Notes under the pieces: generated by a model
The model's database searches: none
What the model was told of the DNA's origin: nothing
The model's input: the letters and a program-made list of their open reading frames with translations, nothing else
Shown here: piece by piece, positions 10,346-38,689 of the stretch
How the letters are laid out: every line of letters begins with the position of its first letter
Position numbering within the stretch: position 1 is the stretch's first letter
Assembly (NCBI GenBank): GCA_034096865.1
Contig: JAWQFJ010000544.1
Span: 55,423 to 119,422 of the forward strand
Direction of reading: 5' to 3'
Origin: Theodoxus fluviatilis
Lineage: Eukaryota; Mollusca; Gastropoda; Cycloneritida; Neritidae
DNA: 64,000 bases
Translations under genes and position numbers: made by a program

Positions 10346-11637
10346 TGTAATTCCACAGAGCTGTGCCTACCAGAGCTGTCACACCATCTGGCACATTCTG
10401 GTGCAGTGCCCCTGACTTTACCACTTAAGGAGTGGGTCCACCAGTCTGTCTAAAGTTTTTTTTTAAGATCCAAAAGCTGTCAAAAGATTTTGAAAAGATT
10501 ATATTGCTTTTTGCTCTCGACTTCAGTTAATGCAATACGTCAACTATTGTTCGTATTTGCCTTTTAACCTCAGTTGAGGTAAGATTTTACTTTGAAATTT
10601 TGAATCAGCTTTTGAACATTAGTTGATGCCTTAAATTGCCTACAAAGGCTGAGAGGCCCTTAAAAGCCTCAAACCTGAATCACAGTTCATACAATTGCAT
10701 AATGGTGGTTAGACGTTTATTCGCCATGTCTTCAAACCCAGGAGCTCAAAGCATACCAGGACGGGAGTGCAGAACACTCAGGGCATGACGTGGCTGGCAG
10801 TGAATCCGCCTCGGACCGAAACATTTAATAGGAAATGAAGATGTTGCTGAAACCTGTCAACGCTTTCACAGCATAAATTTATCTGCAGCTCAGGTGCTAC
10901 TTCTAGACTGATTTGCCTGTCCAAACATCAGGCAGGAAAGTGTCATGTCTTCTTCGACTATCCGGACATAGATGTAGAGCCCATGCGTTTGAGTGTGATA
11001 AGCTTGCACTGCGATGAATGATACTGACAAATGCATAGGTGCATTACGATCAATGGATGTTCTTGTATTCTCTAGCACAACAATAATGACAACAACGCAT
11101 TCAACGTCGTCTAGAGAATCGTTTGTGTAGTTTCATACACAACACTATATCTCGCCAGCAAGTCCTTCCTCTCAGACACGCATTCGCACAGCTATTTGGG
11201 GGACAATTAACAAAATACTATGACAAAATATATCAACATGCTGCATCAGCATGCTGTAAAATATACATACACAACATCATCAGCACCTTTGACTTTCAAC
11301 TGCCAAGGAAACAACTGCATATTGATGATCCTAGGCACTTTGAAATGTTCAGGGAAGGATTTAACAATCAAGGCATACTCAACCAAGCTCGCACCCTCTC
11401 CCTTCAAGGTGCAGGTGCTATTGGTGACTATCTTAGCCTATACATGGAGCATACACTTGACACTGTCTCCGCTGGAAGTGTTCCATTCACCACCACAAGT
11501 GCACATATGCAAGTCTTCAAATAATCCTCTCTCTCTCTCCCTCTCGTGAAAAAAAAGTACTCAACATGCTCAAAGATTAGTTTGATTAACACGACGCCAC
11601 GTTTCTTGCTTCTACAGATGAACAAATGCATCCTTCA
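10346..11637. other. Non-coding stretch
   Basis: No gene recognised. A frame of 133 codons at 11123-11524 shows no family motif and no splice context. A piece near 10640-10672 matches, in reverse, the dispersed repeat at 20281 and 30940. Confidence 0.55.
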
Positions 11638-12122
11638 CCATAAACCCAGCTCACACGAAAGAACAATTACCGTCATGGTCAAAGTGGTACATGAACATGC
11701 ATGGGCAACCAAGACGATAATTGATCATCATTACTGAGTAACATGTACAAGTACACTTGACAGTATCAGTACAAGTCTTCCTTCAGTCGTGATTCTTTAT
11801 TTATACCATTCTTACAAAATCACTCCCTGCATACATAATTTTCTATGTCTAAGATGACATCTTGCAATAAATGCATTAACCCATAAACCCAGTTCACACG
11901 AAAGAACAATTACCGTCATGGTCAAAGTGGTACATGAACATGCATGGGCAACCAAGACGATAATTGATCATCATTACTGAGTAACATGTACAAGTACACT
12001 TGACAGTATCAGTACAAGTCTTCCTTCAGTCGTGATTCTTTATTTATACCATTCTTACAAAATCACTCCCTGCATACATAATTTTTTATGTCTAAGATGA
12101 TATCTTGCAATAAATGCATTTC
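11638..12122. repeat. 243-bp tandem duplication, 2 copies
   Basis: 11638-11880 is repeated at 11881-12122 with an offset of 243 bases. I see only a few substitutions, for example CAGCTC/CAGTTC, TTTTCTATG/TTTTTTATG and GACATC/GATATC. The last bases of copy 2 diverge. It is non-coding. Confidence 0.95.
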
Positions 12123-15100
12123 TATTTCATTCCATACTTCCATGCACGAATGCCTGTCATTTCTCTCCGTTTACTTATGAGCACTATTGTCCAGGAGGCT
12201 TCTGGATGATCCGTCATCAGTTGGCTGCACCAAAAGGAGACACACATATAGCGACTTCTGATCATGCAACTTGGAAGGAAGGACGTTGAACAAGAGCAAT
12301 TCGTGCATTGTTTTCCGATATACATGTATTACACTAAGAAATATAGGCTTTAGAGTTTGCTGCAAGTGGTTCAAAGTCCCCACTGCCCCTTTCACTGCCT
12401 GCAACCCCTGGCTGCCGGGCTTTCACAGCTAACTCCGATGGCTCAACCAGGGTCTGCTCTCCAAAAGCCAGTATTTCCGAAAACTGTCAGAAAGCATACA
12501 CCCGTCCAAGTTTCAAGCAAAGAAATCTGTAAATGTATCAAATTGGAATCTGGACATTGCTGCCTGAAAACGGATGTGTACATTTGTTTGCCACATAGAA
12601 TGCTGAAAGCATCCCATATGATATCAATATAAACACAGCGATAAGCAGACTAAATACAGGCATATTACCATGCTTTGAAACAGTAACTGCAATTGACTGT
12701 CACCCCAGAGGCAAGTAAGAGACAAGATCATCTAATGTAAAGGACAGTAAGAAAATTGAAGGCTAGTATAATATGTATTGGGATTTGTTGGGATTTGTTA
12801 AGTTTTGACAGCAATCTGCCAGGGAAAATGTATCTGACAGACACATAGCCAGTGACTTTCTACAAACAAAATCACAACCAAAACATTCTTCCTTGCAGGT
12901 TTATCCATCATTTTACCTTTAAAGAGTTCGTGATTTTAAAATACACAAGTGAATTTTCCATTCACATAAAGTCTTCACAGGCAAATGGCTTGTATGTAGA
13001 GCAGTCACAATTTCACTCCACATGGCACAAATACACACAAAAAACCCCAAGAGACATTCTGCTTGTGTAGTTGAAAATATATAAAATATATTTTAAATAT
13101 AATAATTGAAAACAGCCAACAGAACAAAAGTAAAATATATTGCATTTCAAGTATTAGATTAGTTGCTGTCATACTGAGATTCTAAACACAATCCTCACAC
13201 GCATTAAAAAAGTTCAAATTCAAGCTGATTTGACTGACATATCCTTGAAATTCCATACATAACAGCTTCTTTTTTTTCTCCCAATGCTCTGTAAACAAAC
13301 TGTATACCTCCAAGAGAGGGTAATGAAAAGGGATGACATCCACTCAATCAATGCATTGCAAGTCAGTCCATGCCATGAGAGAGCACACATATCGTTCCTC
13401 ATTGAAGACTCTAACATAGATCAAAATTATATGGTCTTGTTCCTCAGACACAGTTGCCACCTGAAAGATCACCAATATCCACCAAGGGGTTTGTGATCAT
13501 CTTAGAGCAACACATGAAAAGTTATCCCATCTAAGTGGAAATGGGGAAAAGCCACGCATATTATTGACCAGCTGTGGCAATTTGGAGGTATTCATAACAG
13601 GGGTAGGCACAATGTTTCGCAATACCTCAGCCACCATCACTTCAAAGGCAATGTGTGAAATGAAATGTAGCAGATCATAAAAAGATACCTGCCCAAAAAG
13701 GCACCCAGGGAGCAAGTTGCTGAAAGGTCACAAACACTTTCAGAAATCATCATTTTCCCAGCCTCTGCTGAAGGACCTCCTACAACTACCCCAACTAAAT
13801 TTTGTAACTCGACTGCATGCACATTTCTGCAGGTGTGCTCAAGAGTTGAGGTTCGATCAACCCCCACTTTCACAGGTACAGCCCAGACGTATGCATTATC
13901 TTAAACTTCAAGCAGAGATTGGTAGTAATTGCTATGAATTTTATTCTTTTACGGTTACAAATTCATAGCCAATACTAACAAAACACATGTTTGAAGTTCT
14001 CTCTGACCTGTGGACTTCTAATCATCCAGTATTCTTTCATCATCTAATAAAAATAGCCAAGGTGAGATAAATCCTTGCACTTTAGCTGAGGGGAAACAAG
14101 ATATACTGGGGTAAGAAAATCATTCAAATTCTCAAATTCATCAGAGCTGCAAACAAAAAACAAAACAAAACAATTCAAAAACTGAAAAAGAAGAAGAAAA
14201 AACTCTCAGAAGAAGGCACATTTCCAGCATGGCCAATACATGTATGTAGAACTGCCTTATGTTCCCAGTGCATTTTCTGCATAAATCTTCGGTGGCTCAG
14301 GGAATGCACTATACACTAATGAAAAAGTGACTCCATCTTGCTTGCTCGTATTTAAAAGACCTATACAAGCCAAATGTCATGATCTCCACTGACTGCCAAA
14401 TTAGTGCAAAAGCACATTTTCATTTCCTCCATCGGGTATCCAGCATGTCTACATTCTGACCAAAAAGAACTTTGCATTAATTAAATGAAGACATACATTT
14501 TGCATCTCAACACATGGGCATCTACATGTTAAAACCTGTATAACTATTAGAAATCCAAAATACTACAAAAGCATATCCATAAAATTTTAACATGCATAAA
14601 TACCAATAAGTGTAACACACCATATCTCAGTCCACTACTATGATAGCATCATCATCATACCCTAATCCCCCATAGCAATGCTGCCCTTTAGCAGTCCTTG
14701 GAATTGCTTTTGGAAAAAAAACTGAAAACAAGAGAGGAAGTATGAGCACTTCTGATCAAAGCATCAGAAAACTAAAAGAGTGTGAAATACCCAAGAAGTG
14801 CATTGATAAACAATGAGCAAAGTGAGTTGGGGAAATAACTTAAGGATTGCAATTTTTGTCTTGTAAACATGGCACCCTTTTATATCATGCAAACAAATGT
14901 CCACTTTCAGTTGAACCAACCATGCTATTCTCAAAATCGTGTATCACATTCACAAATGATGAAGTGAAATTGAAAATTGGTCCCTTTAATATTTTGCACT
15001 AATGAGAACAACCAATCATTCACAAAGTGAAGTATTGCAAAGATGACAGGGAAAAAAGCATCATGCCAAGTTTGAAGTTCAATTGCTTGAGCAGGGGCAT

Positions 15101-17127
15101 GTGTAAGTAAAGGCCTCAGTTTGCAATAGCCTGTCGAGTGTAGAAGTCAGACTGTAAGGCCATGTTTATGGTTTGTATGTCATGATCAATCAAATCAGAT
15201 CATACACACATGAAAAAATGTGAAAATGCTTACTACTGCGACACAAATTTGTGGGGCAACTCATTATCTTTGCAGTAATAAAGTTATGGTGAGAGCCGAT
15301 GGTCATGCCACAAGAATGATTGGCAGACACTTGATGCAGCAATGTTACTACACAACTGTGATTCTTCTCTTGGATAAACATCAGGCAAAACATGACAGAA
15401 GTAGCAATGCCAGTTGTGTTCTTAGTGTGAGCCATGTCATTGCTGTCATGTTTTGCATGATGTTTACCTTGTCTTCAGTTGGACATCAAGCAACTCTCAT
15501 GCTCCTCCTTTCCTTACAAGGAGATGTCTGTACAGGCAGTGACTTCTGGGGGAATAAAACCTAAATATCTTTTGTCATACAGCCATCACCTATCTCATGA
15601 CATGCCAAACTGATATTGTCCAGGACGTAACTGATAAGCCACTCCAGAGGCTGCTCAGGGGCAGAGTGACCCAGCTGGGCAGAACCACTGTCTTGCAAGA
15701 CCAATGGATGCCTACAACTACTACCAAACTGGTTTATTTAACCACATCATCCTGACTTTCTAAGTACACTCTTTCTTCTCTGCTATACTTAGATTTTTAA
15801 TGCCTTCATGAAGGGGAGTATGAAAAAAAAATCAGAAGTAAAAGGAAAAGAAATTCTCATGCAAACTTTACAGTATGGGTTGATGCACAGAAGCCTTGAC
15901 TAGTTACTCATGATTTTGCAGACTCAAGCACTTTTCAGATAAGAATCACTCCACTTATTCTTCTGATCAAACGTGATGGAGACTTTCATAATGATGAAAG
16001 AGGATATGGAATGAATGACATTAGTTGAAAAGTTATGCAAAACTGGAAAATCTGTCCAGATTCCAGCACCTATAGAGAACTGCAAAGCTGCATCTAGCAC
16101 ATCTGCCTTCGCTGTGCATTGCAAAATACGAAGATGAGTAACACAGAGAGAGCTTCAGCTGTGAGCAAACACCTGTTCTTGATGTTGCAGATTTGTCAAC
16201 TACACAACAAATGTTCTCTTCTCCCAAACCAAGCCCACACATCTTCCTTTCTGTGTTGATAGTAGACTACTTGTTTATGATTGTAGATCATCATTTTCAT
16301 CATATAGACTATTACAAAGCCATCACTGGTATGGGAGGGCAAAATACATGAAAATGCCATTTTAAATCTGCACAAAGTTGGCTCTGTACACCTATATTTG
16401 AATATAACAGCATCATGTCTACTTGGAGAGACATTTGCAAGTTATGCTTCAAATAACAGGAACAATCACCCGAGGCATTTCTTCACTGCATATTTCTCAG
16501 CATTTTTCACCAGACTGGGGCACAAAAACTAGCTAAACATAAGTGACCCCCCAAAGCATCCATTCTGATTTTAAAAAACCAACTCATCGTGACATGACAG
16601 ATTCCTTAAAAGCAGAACCTGTAATAGCTTTTCCCCCTTTTTCTGTTGTGCCACTTCCACATTCAAAGCACTAATGAAACTGTATGCACAATCATGGAGG
16701 GAGGACAAGAACATGGCATAGACTTTGCAACACCTGTCAGTGCTCACTTTTTCCCATGAAGCTTGGAAGCTAGCTGGTCTGTTTCTTTCAAACTCCTTTT
16801 TCACACAAAGGGCCCCAAGTCTAGCAAGTCCACTGCTGTAGGAAAATCTAATACGGTGGAAACTGGATCAGCAATCATTCCAAATGCCATGAAAACATGA
16901 AGATGAAATGTGCTCCTATAGCAAGCTATGAGAGTTGTCATTTAGAGTTCTGTCTTCATTAATTGATGAGATTCTTCACCATTTTCACCCAGTCTTCAAT
17001 GATGACACTGTGAAAGCAGTGATAGCATAACATGTTAACTACCCACAACTAGAGAATGCCTCATAAGCAATACAAAATAGAGTTTCTGCAAGAACTATTT
17101 TCTCTCTTCCAAGCCACTGTGTAGGGG
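12123..17127. other. AT-rich non-coding stretch, possible long 3' UTR
   Basis: Five kilobases of fairly uniform AT-rich sequence with almost no microsatellite, directly downstream (minus strand) of the PCGF stop codon. No coding frame or repeat family recognised. It may be a long 3' UTR of the PCGF gene or intergenic DNA; sequence alone cannot decide. Confidence 0.4.
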
Positions 17128-33242
<16,115 letters not shown>

Positions 33243-33300
33243 CTGAGGGCACAGAGCATTGTAAAAGGTCACAAAGATGAGAAAATAACCATTTCAAAAC

Positions 33301-33301
<1 letters not shown>

Positions 33302-33333
<32 letters not shown>

Positions 33334-33520
33334 TGGAGGAGGAGGAGGATGGGAGGCTACGCGAGGAGGTGGGAGGAGGAGGTGGAGGCAGGGAGGGAGG
33401 AGGAGGAGGAGGAGGGAGGAAGGAGGAGGAAGGAGGAAGGAGGAGGACGGAGGAGGGAGGAGGAGGAGGAGGAGGCGGAGGAGGAGGAGGAGGAGGAGGA
33501 GGAGGAGGGAGGACAAAAAC
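33302..33520. repeat. (GA)n and (GGA)n tract
   Basis: GA run grading to GGA/GGGA repeats, about 60 bases upstream (transcript sense) of PCGF exon 33146-33242. Confidence 0.9.
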
Positions 33521-34008
33521 GAAGAGTAAGGGTAGCAGTAACAGCAGGAGCAGGAGCGGGTGCAGGATAACCAATGGCAAAAGAAGCAGGAACACGATGA
33601 GTTAAGAGTCGAAACAGGAGCAGGAGGGTAATGAGGAGGAAAATAGGAGCAGGAGGATGAGGACGAGATGACGGTTTGCTGGTCTTGTACTAGACAGAGG
33701 AGTCTGTGTGCACATTGTACGCAAATATGATTTTTTAATTACTCGACGCCCTAAGTGTATAAAGTATTGAATCATTCCATCCTTCTAGCAGTTTATCTGA
33801 TGCGTAATACAAGATAATTTTACCATAATCACTTAGCGGTTCCAAGCATTTAATCGACAGCCTGTTGCGCTATACCAAGTGTGAGAATGTTGTTTGCTTT
33901 ACTCTCCGCTTTTGTGAGAGTAGAGAAAGGATATATAATCTTAGCAACGTCCCCAGTTCAGACATAGCCATTTCTCTGAAGAGCATTCCCTAGTGGATAA
34001 CGATTCAT

Positions 34009-34149
34009 ATCGATACGTGTCAAAAACCTTCACAGACGAGCGCTCACTGCGAGCGTTGGAGTGGTCACATTTAAGAGGTAGAAATGCTGTCATCTTCGCC
34101 AACGTTCACCGTGAACGCTCATCTCTGAACTTTTCGACACCTATCGATA
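34009..34149. mobile_element. Small palindromic MITE-like element
   Basis: ATCGATACGTGTC at the left is mirrored by GACACCTATCGAT at the right. Inner blocks GAGCGCTCACTGCGAGCG and CGTGAACGCTCATCTC are also inverted. Its inner blocks resemble those of the elements at 25053-25416 and 34253-34390. Confidence 0.65.
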
Positions 34150-34252
34150 CAAATTGCTAACATTTGCTGATCAGGTCTCTAGTGTTTATCTCACGAGATA
34201 ATGCAGCACACTTTGTAAAAGTTATTCTGCAGCAATCGACAATAATATGAGA

Positions 34253-34390
34253 GGCGAGTTTCCCAGAAGCAATCCTAACGCATCATACGCAAGGCGCGTT
34301 TCCTATCGAAAGGCATTTCTAACATGCTCAGAGATGAGCGCTCACGGCGAGCGCCTGCTTTGGACAGGTTCAGTTACGAGGACAGCTTTA
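34253..34390. mobile_element. Interrupted copy of the 25053-25416 palindromic element
   Basis: Matches the left half of the 25053 element (GTTTC..AGAAGCAATCCT, GGCGCGTTTC, CAGAGATGA, GCGAGCGC, GGACAGGTT). It is broken by the insertion at 34391-35107 and seems to resume at 35108-35137 before the N gap. Confidence 0.65.
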
Positions 34391-35107
34391 GGGTGCGTTT
34401 GTTAGGCGTAGAATCTCGAGAGAATCTCGAAGGCGAGGCGTTGCCTACGTTTCTCGCTCAGAAGGAGGCACTCGCCGTGAAGGAGGGAGGCCGAGGGAGC
34501 TCCCTCGCAACGTCCCGCTGCAGAGGCCCCGATTTACTAAAATGGCGGAGACCGTACCAATTGGGATGCCGCTGATAGACGGCAGTGCCTGTAATGTGCT
34601 TCTCAGGGTCCGAGAATGGAAAACTGTACGTACACGGAAGTATTTGCTGTTCGAGTGTTCAGTTGTATATTTTGAGGAGTAGGTGTATAGATTATTTCTG
34701 GACATACACTGCCGAATTTTTTTTAATCGTTTGCAAACACGCAACACCGTACACATACACTCTATGAATTATGTCCCTTGATTTAATCGAGATGAATCGA
34801 GGCACAACATTTTCAACAAAATTGTCTACAATTAAACCCGGGTTGCTTTTTTTCGCAAAAAAAGTTCTCATGCCATTCGATATGACACCATGGTGTGTTC
34901 TATGAAGTGAAAAATTGCTGTGATATCTGTACCGTCAGTTATTTCGTCTATCGGCAAATTCTTCGCCGACTCAGGCGCCAGAACGCAGTCATGTTCTCTC
35001 GGACTTCCGCCTTGCCAATTGGTGATTGGCCGTTTTTTAGCCGTAGGTGCGTCTCGCTCTCCCTCGACTAGCCATCGAGGCGAGTCATTTGCCTAACAAA
35101 CGCACCC
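34391..35107. mobile_element. 717-bp DNA element with 17-bp perfect TIRs
   Basis: GGGTGCGTTTGTTAGGC at 34391-34407 is exactly inverted at 35091-35107. It is inserted into a palindromic element. The interior holds an AAAATGGCGG start context at about 34540 and a short frame of 46 codons (34543-34683) with no recognisable domain. No clear target duplication; superfamily unresolved. No transposase. Confidence 0.75.
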
Positions 35108-35137
35108 GTTGGCTTCGCGAGAGCAGAGCTTGCTGTG

Positions 35138-35140
35138 NNN
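35138..35140. other. Assembly gap (NNN)
   Basis: Three N bases. Left of it lies the palindromic element remnant and right of it a LINE fragment, so continuity across it is not established. Confidence 0.98.
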
Positions 35141-35245
35141 ATAGCTCTGCCGCATACAGTAGGGAAGACTGGACCTGTGCGTCATAGAGACGGAAAAATA
35201 TTCTAGGTTTCATATTCTTAAGGCTCCACATCATTTTAAACAGAT
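35141..35245 (-). pseudogene. LINE reverse transcriptase fragment
   Basis: The minus frame reads MMWSLKNMKPRIFFRLYDAQ then VQSSLLYAAEL, like the segment after the FADD block in non-LTR elements (LFDAQVQPILLYGAE type). It is cut at the N gap. Confidence 0.7.
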
Positions 35246-35350
35246 GGAGAGAGAGAGAGAGAGAGAGGGAGGAAGGGAGGGAGGGAGGGAGAGAGAGAGA
35301 GAGAGAGAGAGAGAACGAGGTGGGGTGGGGAGTGGGAGGGAGAGGTAGGC
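35245..35350. repeat. (GA)n / (GGGA)n tract
   Basis: GA and GGGA repeats. Confidence 0.9.
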
Positions 35351-35439
35351 AGACTGGTTGATGGATGGATGGATGGTTAGACAAATGGACAAATGCACAG
35401 GCAAAAAGGGGGACGCTCGCACGTTTGCAAGCGCGCACA

Positions 35440-35498
35440 AACACACACGCGCGCGCGCGCGCGCGTACACACAGAGACACACGCTCGCGAGTGCGCAT

Positions 35499-35529
<31 letters not shown>

Positions 35530-35645
35530 AACACACATACAAACACACACACTCACAAACACACACACACAGACGCACATACAAACACAGACACACACAC
35601 GCACACGCACACACGCAGGGGCGCGCGCGCACGAACGCACACACG
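35440..35645. repeat. (AC)n / (GC)n compound tract
   Basis: AC repeats with CGCG, ACAAAC and ACGC interruptions. The Cys/Val and His/Thr frames are artefacts. Confidence 0.95.
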
Positions 35646-35904
35646 CTATTACAGACGCCTTAATTCACATTCCGAATCAAAGGAAGGAAAAGTCTGTGCT
35701 TAATGAAGAACACTTCATGCCCACAACCATTCTTGGCAGCTGCACTGAGCAGGAACAACAAAGGACACTCTCATGAACATCATGTTTAAAGCTTGTTTAC
35801 TCCAAAATCAAAGCATTGTCGATGAGGGTTCGATGTACACAGGTATTGGAATGACCTGCGCAGCATTCCGTGTACAGTAATACAGCCACCTTCATCACAG
35901 GAGC

Positions 35905-37062
35905 CAGGGGAAGGCAGACCTGCAGGGCCGGGGGCAGGCAGACCTGCAGGGCCGGAGGAAGGCAGACCTGTGGAGCAGGGCTGGAGGAAGGTAGACTTGT
36001 AGAGCAGGGCCAGGGGAAAGCAGACCTGTGGAGCAGGGCTGGAGGAAGGCAGACCTATGGAGCAGGGCCGGGGGAAGGCAGACTTGTGGAGCAGGGCCGG
36101 GGGAAGGCAGACTTGTGGAGCAGGAACAGGGGAAGGCAGACCTGTGGAGCAGGGCCGGAGGAAGGCAGACTTGTGGAGCAGGGCCGGGGGAAGGCAGACC
36201 TGTGGAGCAGGGCCGGGGGAAGGCAGACTTGTGGAGCAGGGCCGGAGGAAGGCAGACTTGTGGAGCAGGGCCGGGGGAAGGCAGACCTGCAGGGCCGGAG
36301 GAAGGCAGACTTGTGGAGCAGGAACAGGGGAAGGCAGACCTGTGGAGCAGGGCCGGAGGAAGTCAGACTTGTGGAGCAGGGCCGGGGGAAGTCAGACTTG
36401 TGGAGCAGGGCTGGAGAAAGTCAGACTTGTGGAGCAGGGCCGGGGGAAGGCAGACTTGTGGAGCAGGGCCGGGGGAAGGCAGACCTGTGGAGCAGGGCCG
36501 GAGGAAGGCAGACCTGTGGAGCAGGGCCGGAGGAAGGCAGACCTGTGGAGCAGGGCTGGAGGAAGGCAGACTTGTGGAGCAGGGCCGGGGGAAGGCAGAC
36601 CTGTGGAGCAGGGCCGGGGGAAGGCAGACTTGTGGAGCAGGGCCGGAGGAAGGCAGACTTGTGGAGCAGGGCCGGGGGAAGGCAGACCTGCAGGGCCGGA
36701 GGAAGGCAGACTTGTGGAGCAGGAACAGGGGAAGGCAGACCTGTGGAGCAGGGCCGGAGGAATGCAGACTTGTGGAGCAGGGCCGGGGGAAGGCAGACTT
36801 GTGGAGCAGGGCTGGAGGAAGTCAGACTTGTGGAGCAGGGCCGGGGGAAGTCAGACTTGTGGAGCAGGGCCGGGGGAAGGTAGACCTGTGGAGCAGGGCC
36901 GGAGGAAGGCAGACCTGTGGAGCAGGGCCGGAGGAAGGCAGACCTGTGGAGCAGGGCCGGAGGAAGGCAGACTTGTGGAGCAGGGCCGGAGAAAGGCAGA
37001 CCTGTGGAGCAGGGCTGGAGGAAGGCAGACTTGTGGAGCAGGAACAGGGGAAGGCAGAGTCG
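35905..37062. repeat. 29-bp minisatellite, about 40 copies
   Basis: Units of the type GGCAGACTTGTGGAGCAGGG plus CCGGGGGAA, with C/T, GCC/GCT and GGA/GGG variants and some short units (CTGCAGGGCCGG). All three plus frames remain open with a 29-residue period, so the long frames are artefacts. It begins right after the 3' region of the kringle gene (minus strand) and could be part of its 3' UTR. Confidence 0.95.
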
Positions 37063-37280
37063 TAGAGACAGCAGCAAGGTCCATTTACCGCCATGTGCAC
37101 ACTGCTGCCAGCGCAGCGGACTGGACAGTCCTTCCTCCAACACCTGCCTCTGACGTGTGCCCAGTGGGGAGGACGTTGGACAGACAGCTCGCTGTCCAGA
37201 TCCCTCAGGCCGCACTGTGCCGACTGACGAGGGGGCAGCCTGTGCAGGGGCAGCTCCCCTGTGAGAGAGATGGACCCAGG

Positions 37281-37906
37281 CTACAGCAAGCTGTGACTCA
37301 GCAGAACGACCACCACGGGAAGGAACATCAGGGCGGACTTCGGGCGCTCTGTGATGGAGACGTAATTTTCTGTCTCCGAATCGAGGTCAGCGCCCGGGCC
37401 AATTTCTAAGTCTGCCACGTCAAGATCGTCTTGGTTGAATAGATTATTCACATTCAAATCTTTGATAAGTTGTACCCGCTGTCGCTTCTCCTCTTCCAGG
37501 CGTAGACGCTCGTCTTCCTTGGCTTTGTACGCTGCAAGGACCCGGGACCTCTCTGCCGCCCACCCCTCCAAGTCCACTCGGTACACGTCGCTGAAGTCGG
37601 GAGGTTGAGTGAAGTTCCCGGTGCAAGGCTGTATGTCACACCGCTCCTGGTCTCCTTTGACGGCGTCAGTGAAGCACCAGGGGAATCCCAAACCCTGCAT
37701 GTCTCGACAGAAGTTGCCATGGTCCCTGGGCTCCAGGAAGCCCTGGTACTGGGTCATGGTGCTCTTGTGCAGGAGGTGAGTCACGTCACTCCATGGTACG
37801 CAGTCCTTGCCAGACGCTGTTGTGTTCTTCAGCCCGAAGTACAAGGCCGCGGGATGATGTTGTCTCCGTGAGGGTAGATAGCAGTCGTTTAGGGAAGCAT
37901 TCTTGT
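37281..37906 (-). CDS. Kringle-domain protein, last exon
   Basis: 626 bases, 208 codons with a TAG stop. The acceptor is at 37907-37908 after a T-rich tract, and two bases complete a codon from an upstream exon that I do not find. A complete kringle is encoded: six cysteines in DCY, KDC, NFC, FPWCFT, ERC and QPC contexts, with the SGKDCVPW and NFCRDMQG signatures. It is followed by a charged stretch (AAYKAKEDERLRLEEEKRQR) and an acidic segment. The end is ALMFLPVVVVLLSHSLL, a 17-residue hydrophobic tail with no cytoplasmic part, typical of a GPI signal or tail membrane segment. This suggests a cell-surface protein that binds a ligand through the kringle. The exact family is not recognised. 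The signal peptide must lie upstream. Confidence 0.85.
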
Positions 37907-37919
37907 CTAAAAAAAGAGC

Positions 37920-37980
37920 ATGAATGAGTTAGAGAAAGAGAGAGAAGGAGTGAGAAACAGAGAGAGGAGGGTGGGTGAGG

Positions 37981-38020
<40 letters not shown>

Positions 38021-38123
38021 GGAGCGAGAGGGAGAGATAGAGAGCGAGAGGGAGTGATAGAGAGAGAAAGAGAGAGAGGAGATGGAGAGAGAAAAAGAGA
38101 GGAGAGAGAGAGGAGAGATGGAG

Positions 38124-38174
<51 letters not shown>

Positions 38175-38185
38175 GAGAGAGAAAG

Positions 38186-38216
<31 letters not shown>

Positions 38217-38218
38217 TG
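37920..38218. repeat. (GA)n and (GATA)n tract
   Basis: GA repeats with a GATA run at about 38125-38172, in the intron just upstream of the kringle exon. Confidence 0.95.
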
Positions 38219-38689
38219 ATACAATACGAAAGTTTGATTCAAAACCGACCGCATGGGTGAGCACAAGTAGCTTGCAACTGGTGGGATATATGATCATTCC
38301 ATCCCTTAGTGCTGAGTTTTGACTGTGTACTAATTAAGTGCATGTCAAGTGAAATTATAATGTACTGCAAAATGTTTTGTTTTCTCTCTAACTTGCATGG
38401 CATACAAACTGTACATGGATTTGTTATTTGTATGTAGGTACCTTGCAACTTATAGCTGCATTTTTTGAAAATGTATGCACTTGTTTTGTTATACCCCTTA
38501 GATTGACATTAGCATTACAGTCTAACATGATCTACCTCTCATCTTCATTCATGTTGCAAAAAGGGGAGGTAAATTCTCTCGCTTCATTGCTTATGGTGAG
38601 CTGATTAATTCACAGACTATTAATGCTTATTAAAAATCGTATAGAGGTGTCTCTAAACTTCTTTTTAGTAACTATTATGGTTTCTCTCC

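Noticed and set aside
11123..11524. 133-codon plus-strand frame
   Set aside because: No family motif, no splice context, AT-rich surroundings; length within chance for this composition.
35870..37409. Three overlapping long plus-strand frames with a 29-residue period
   Set aside because: Same cause: a stop-free 29-bp minisatellite. The real coding strand to its right is the minus strand (kringle exon).
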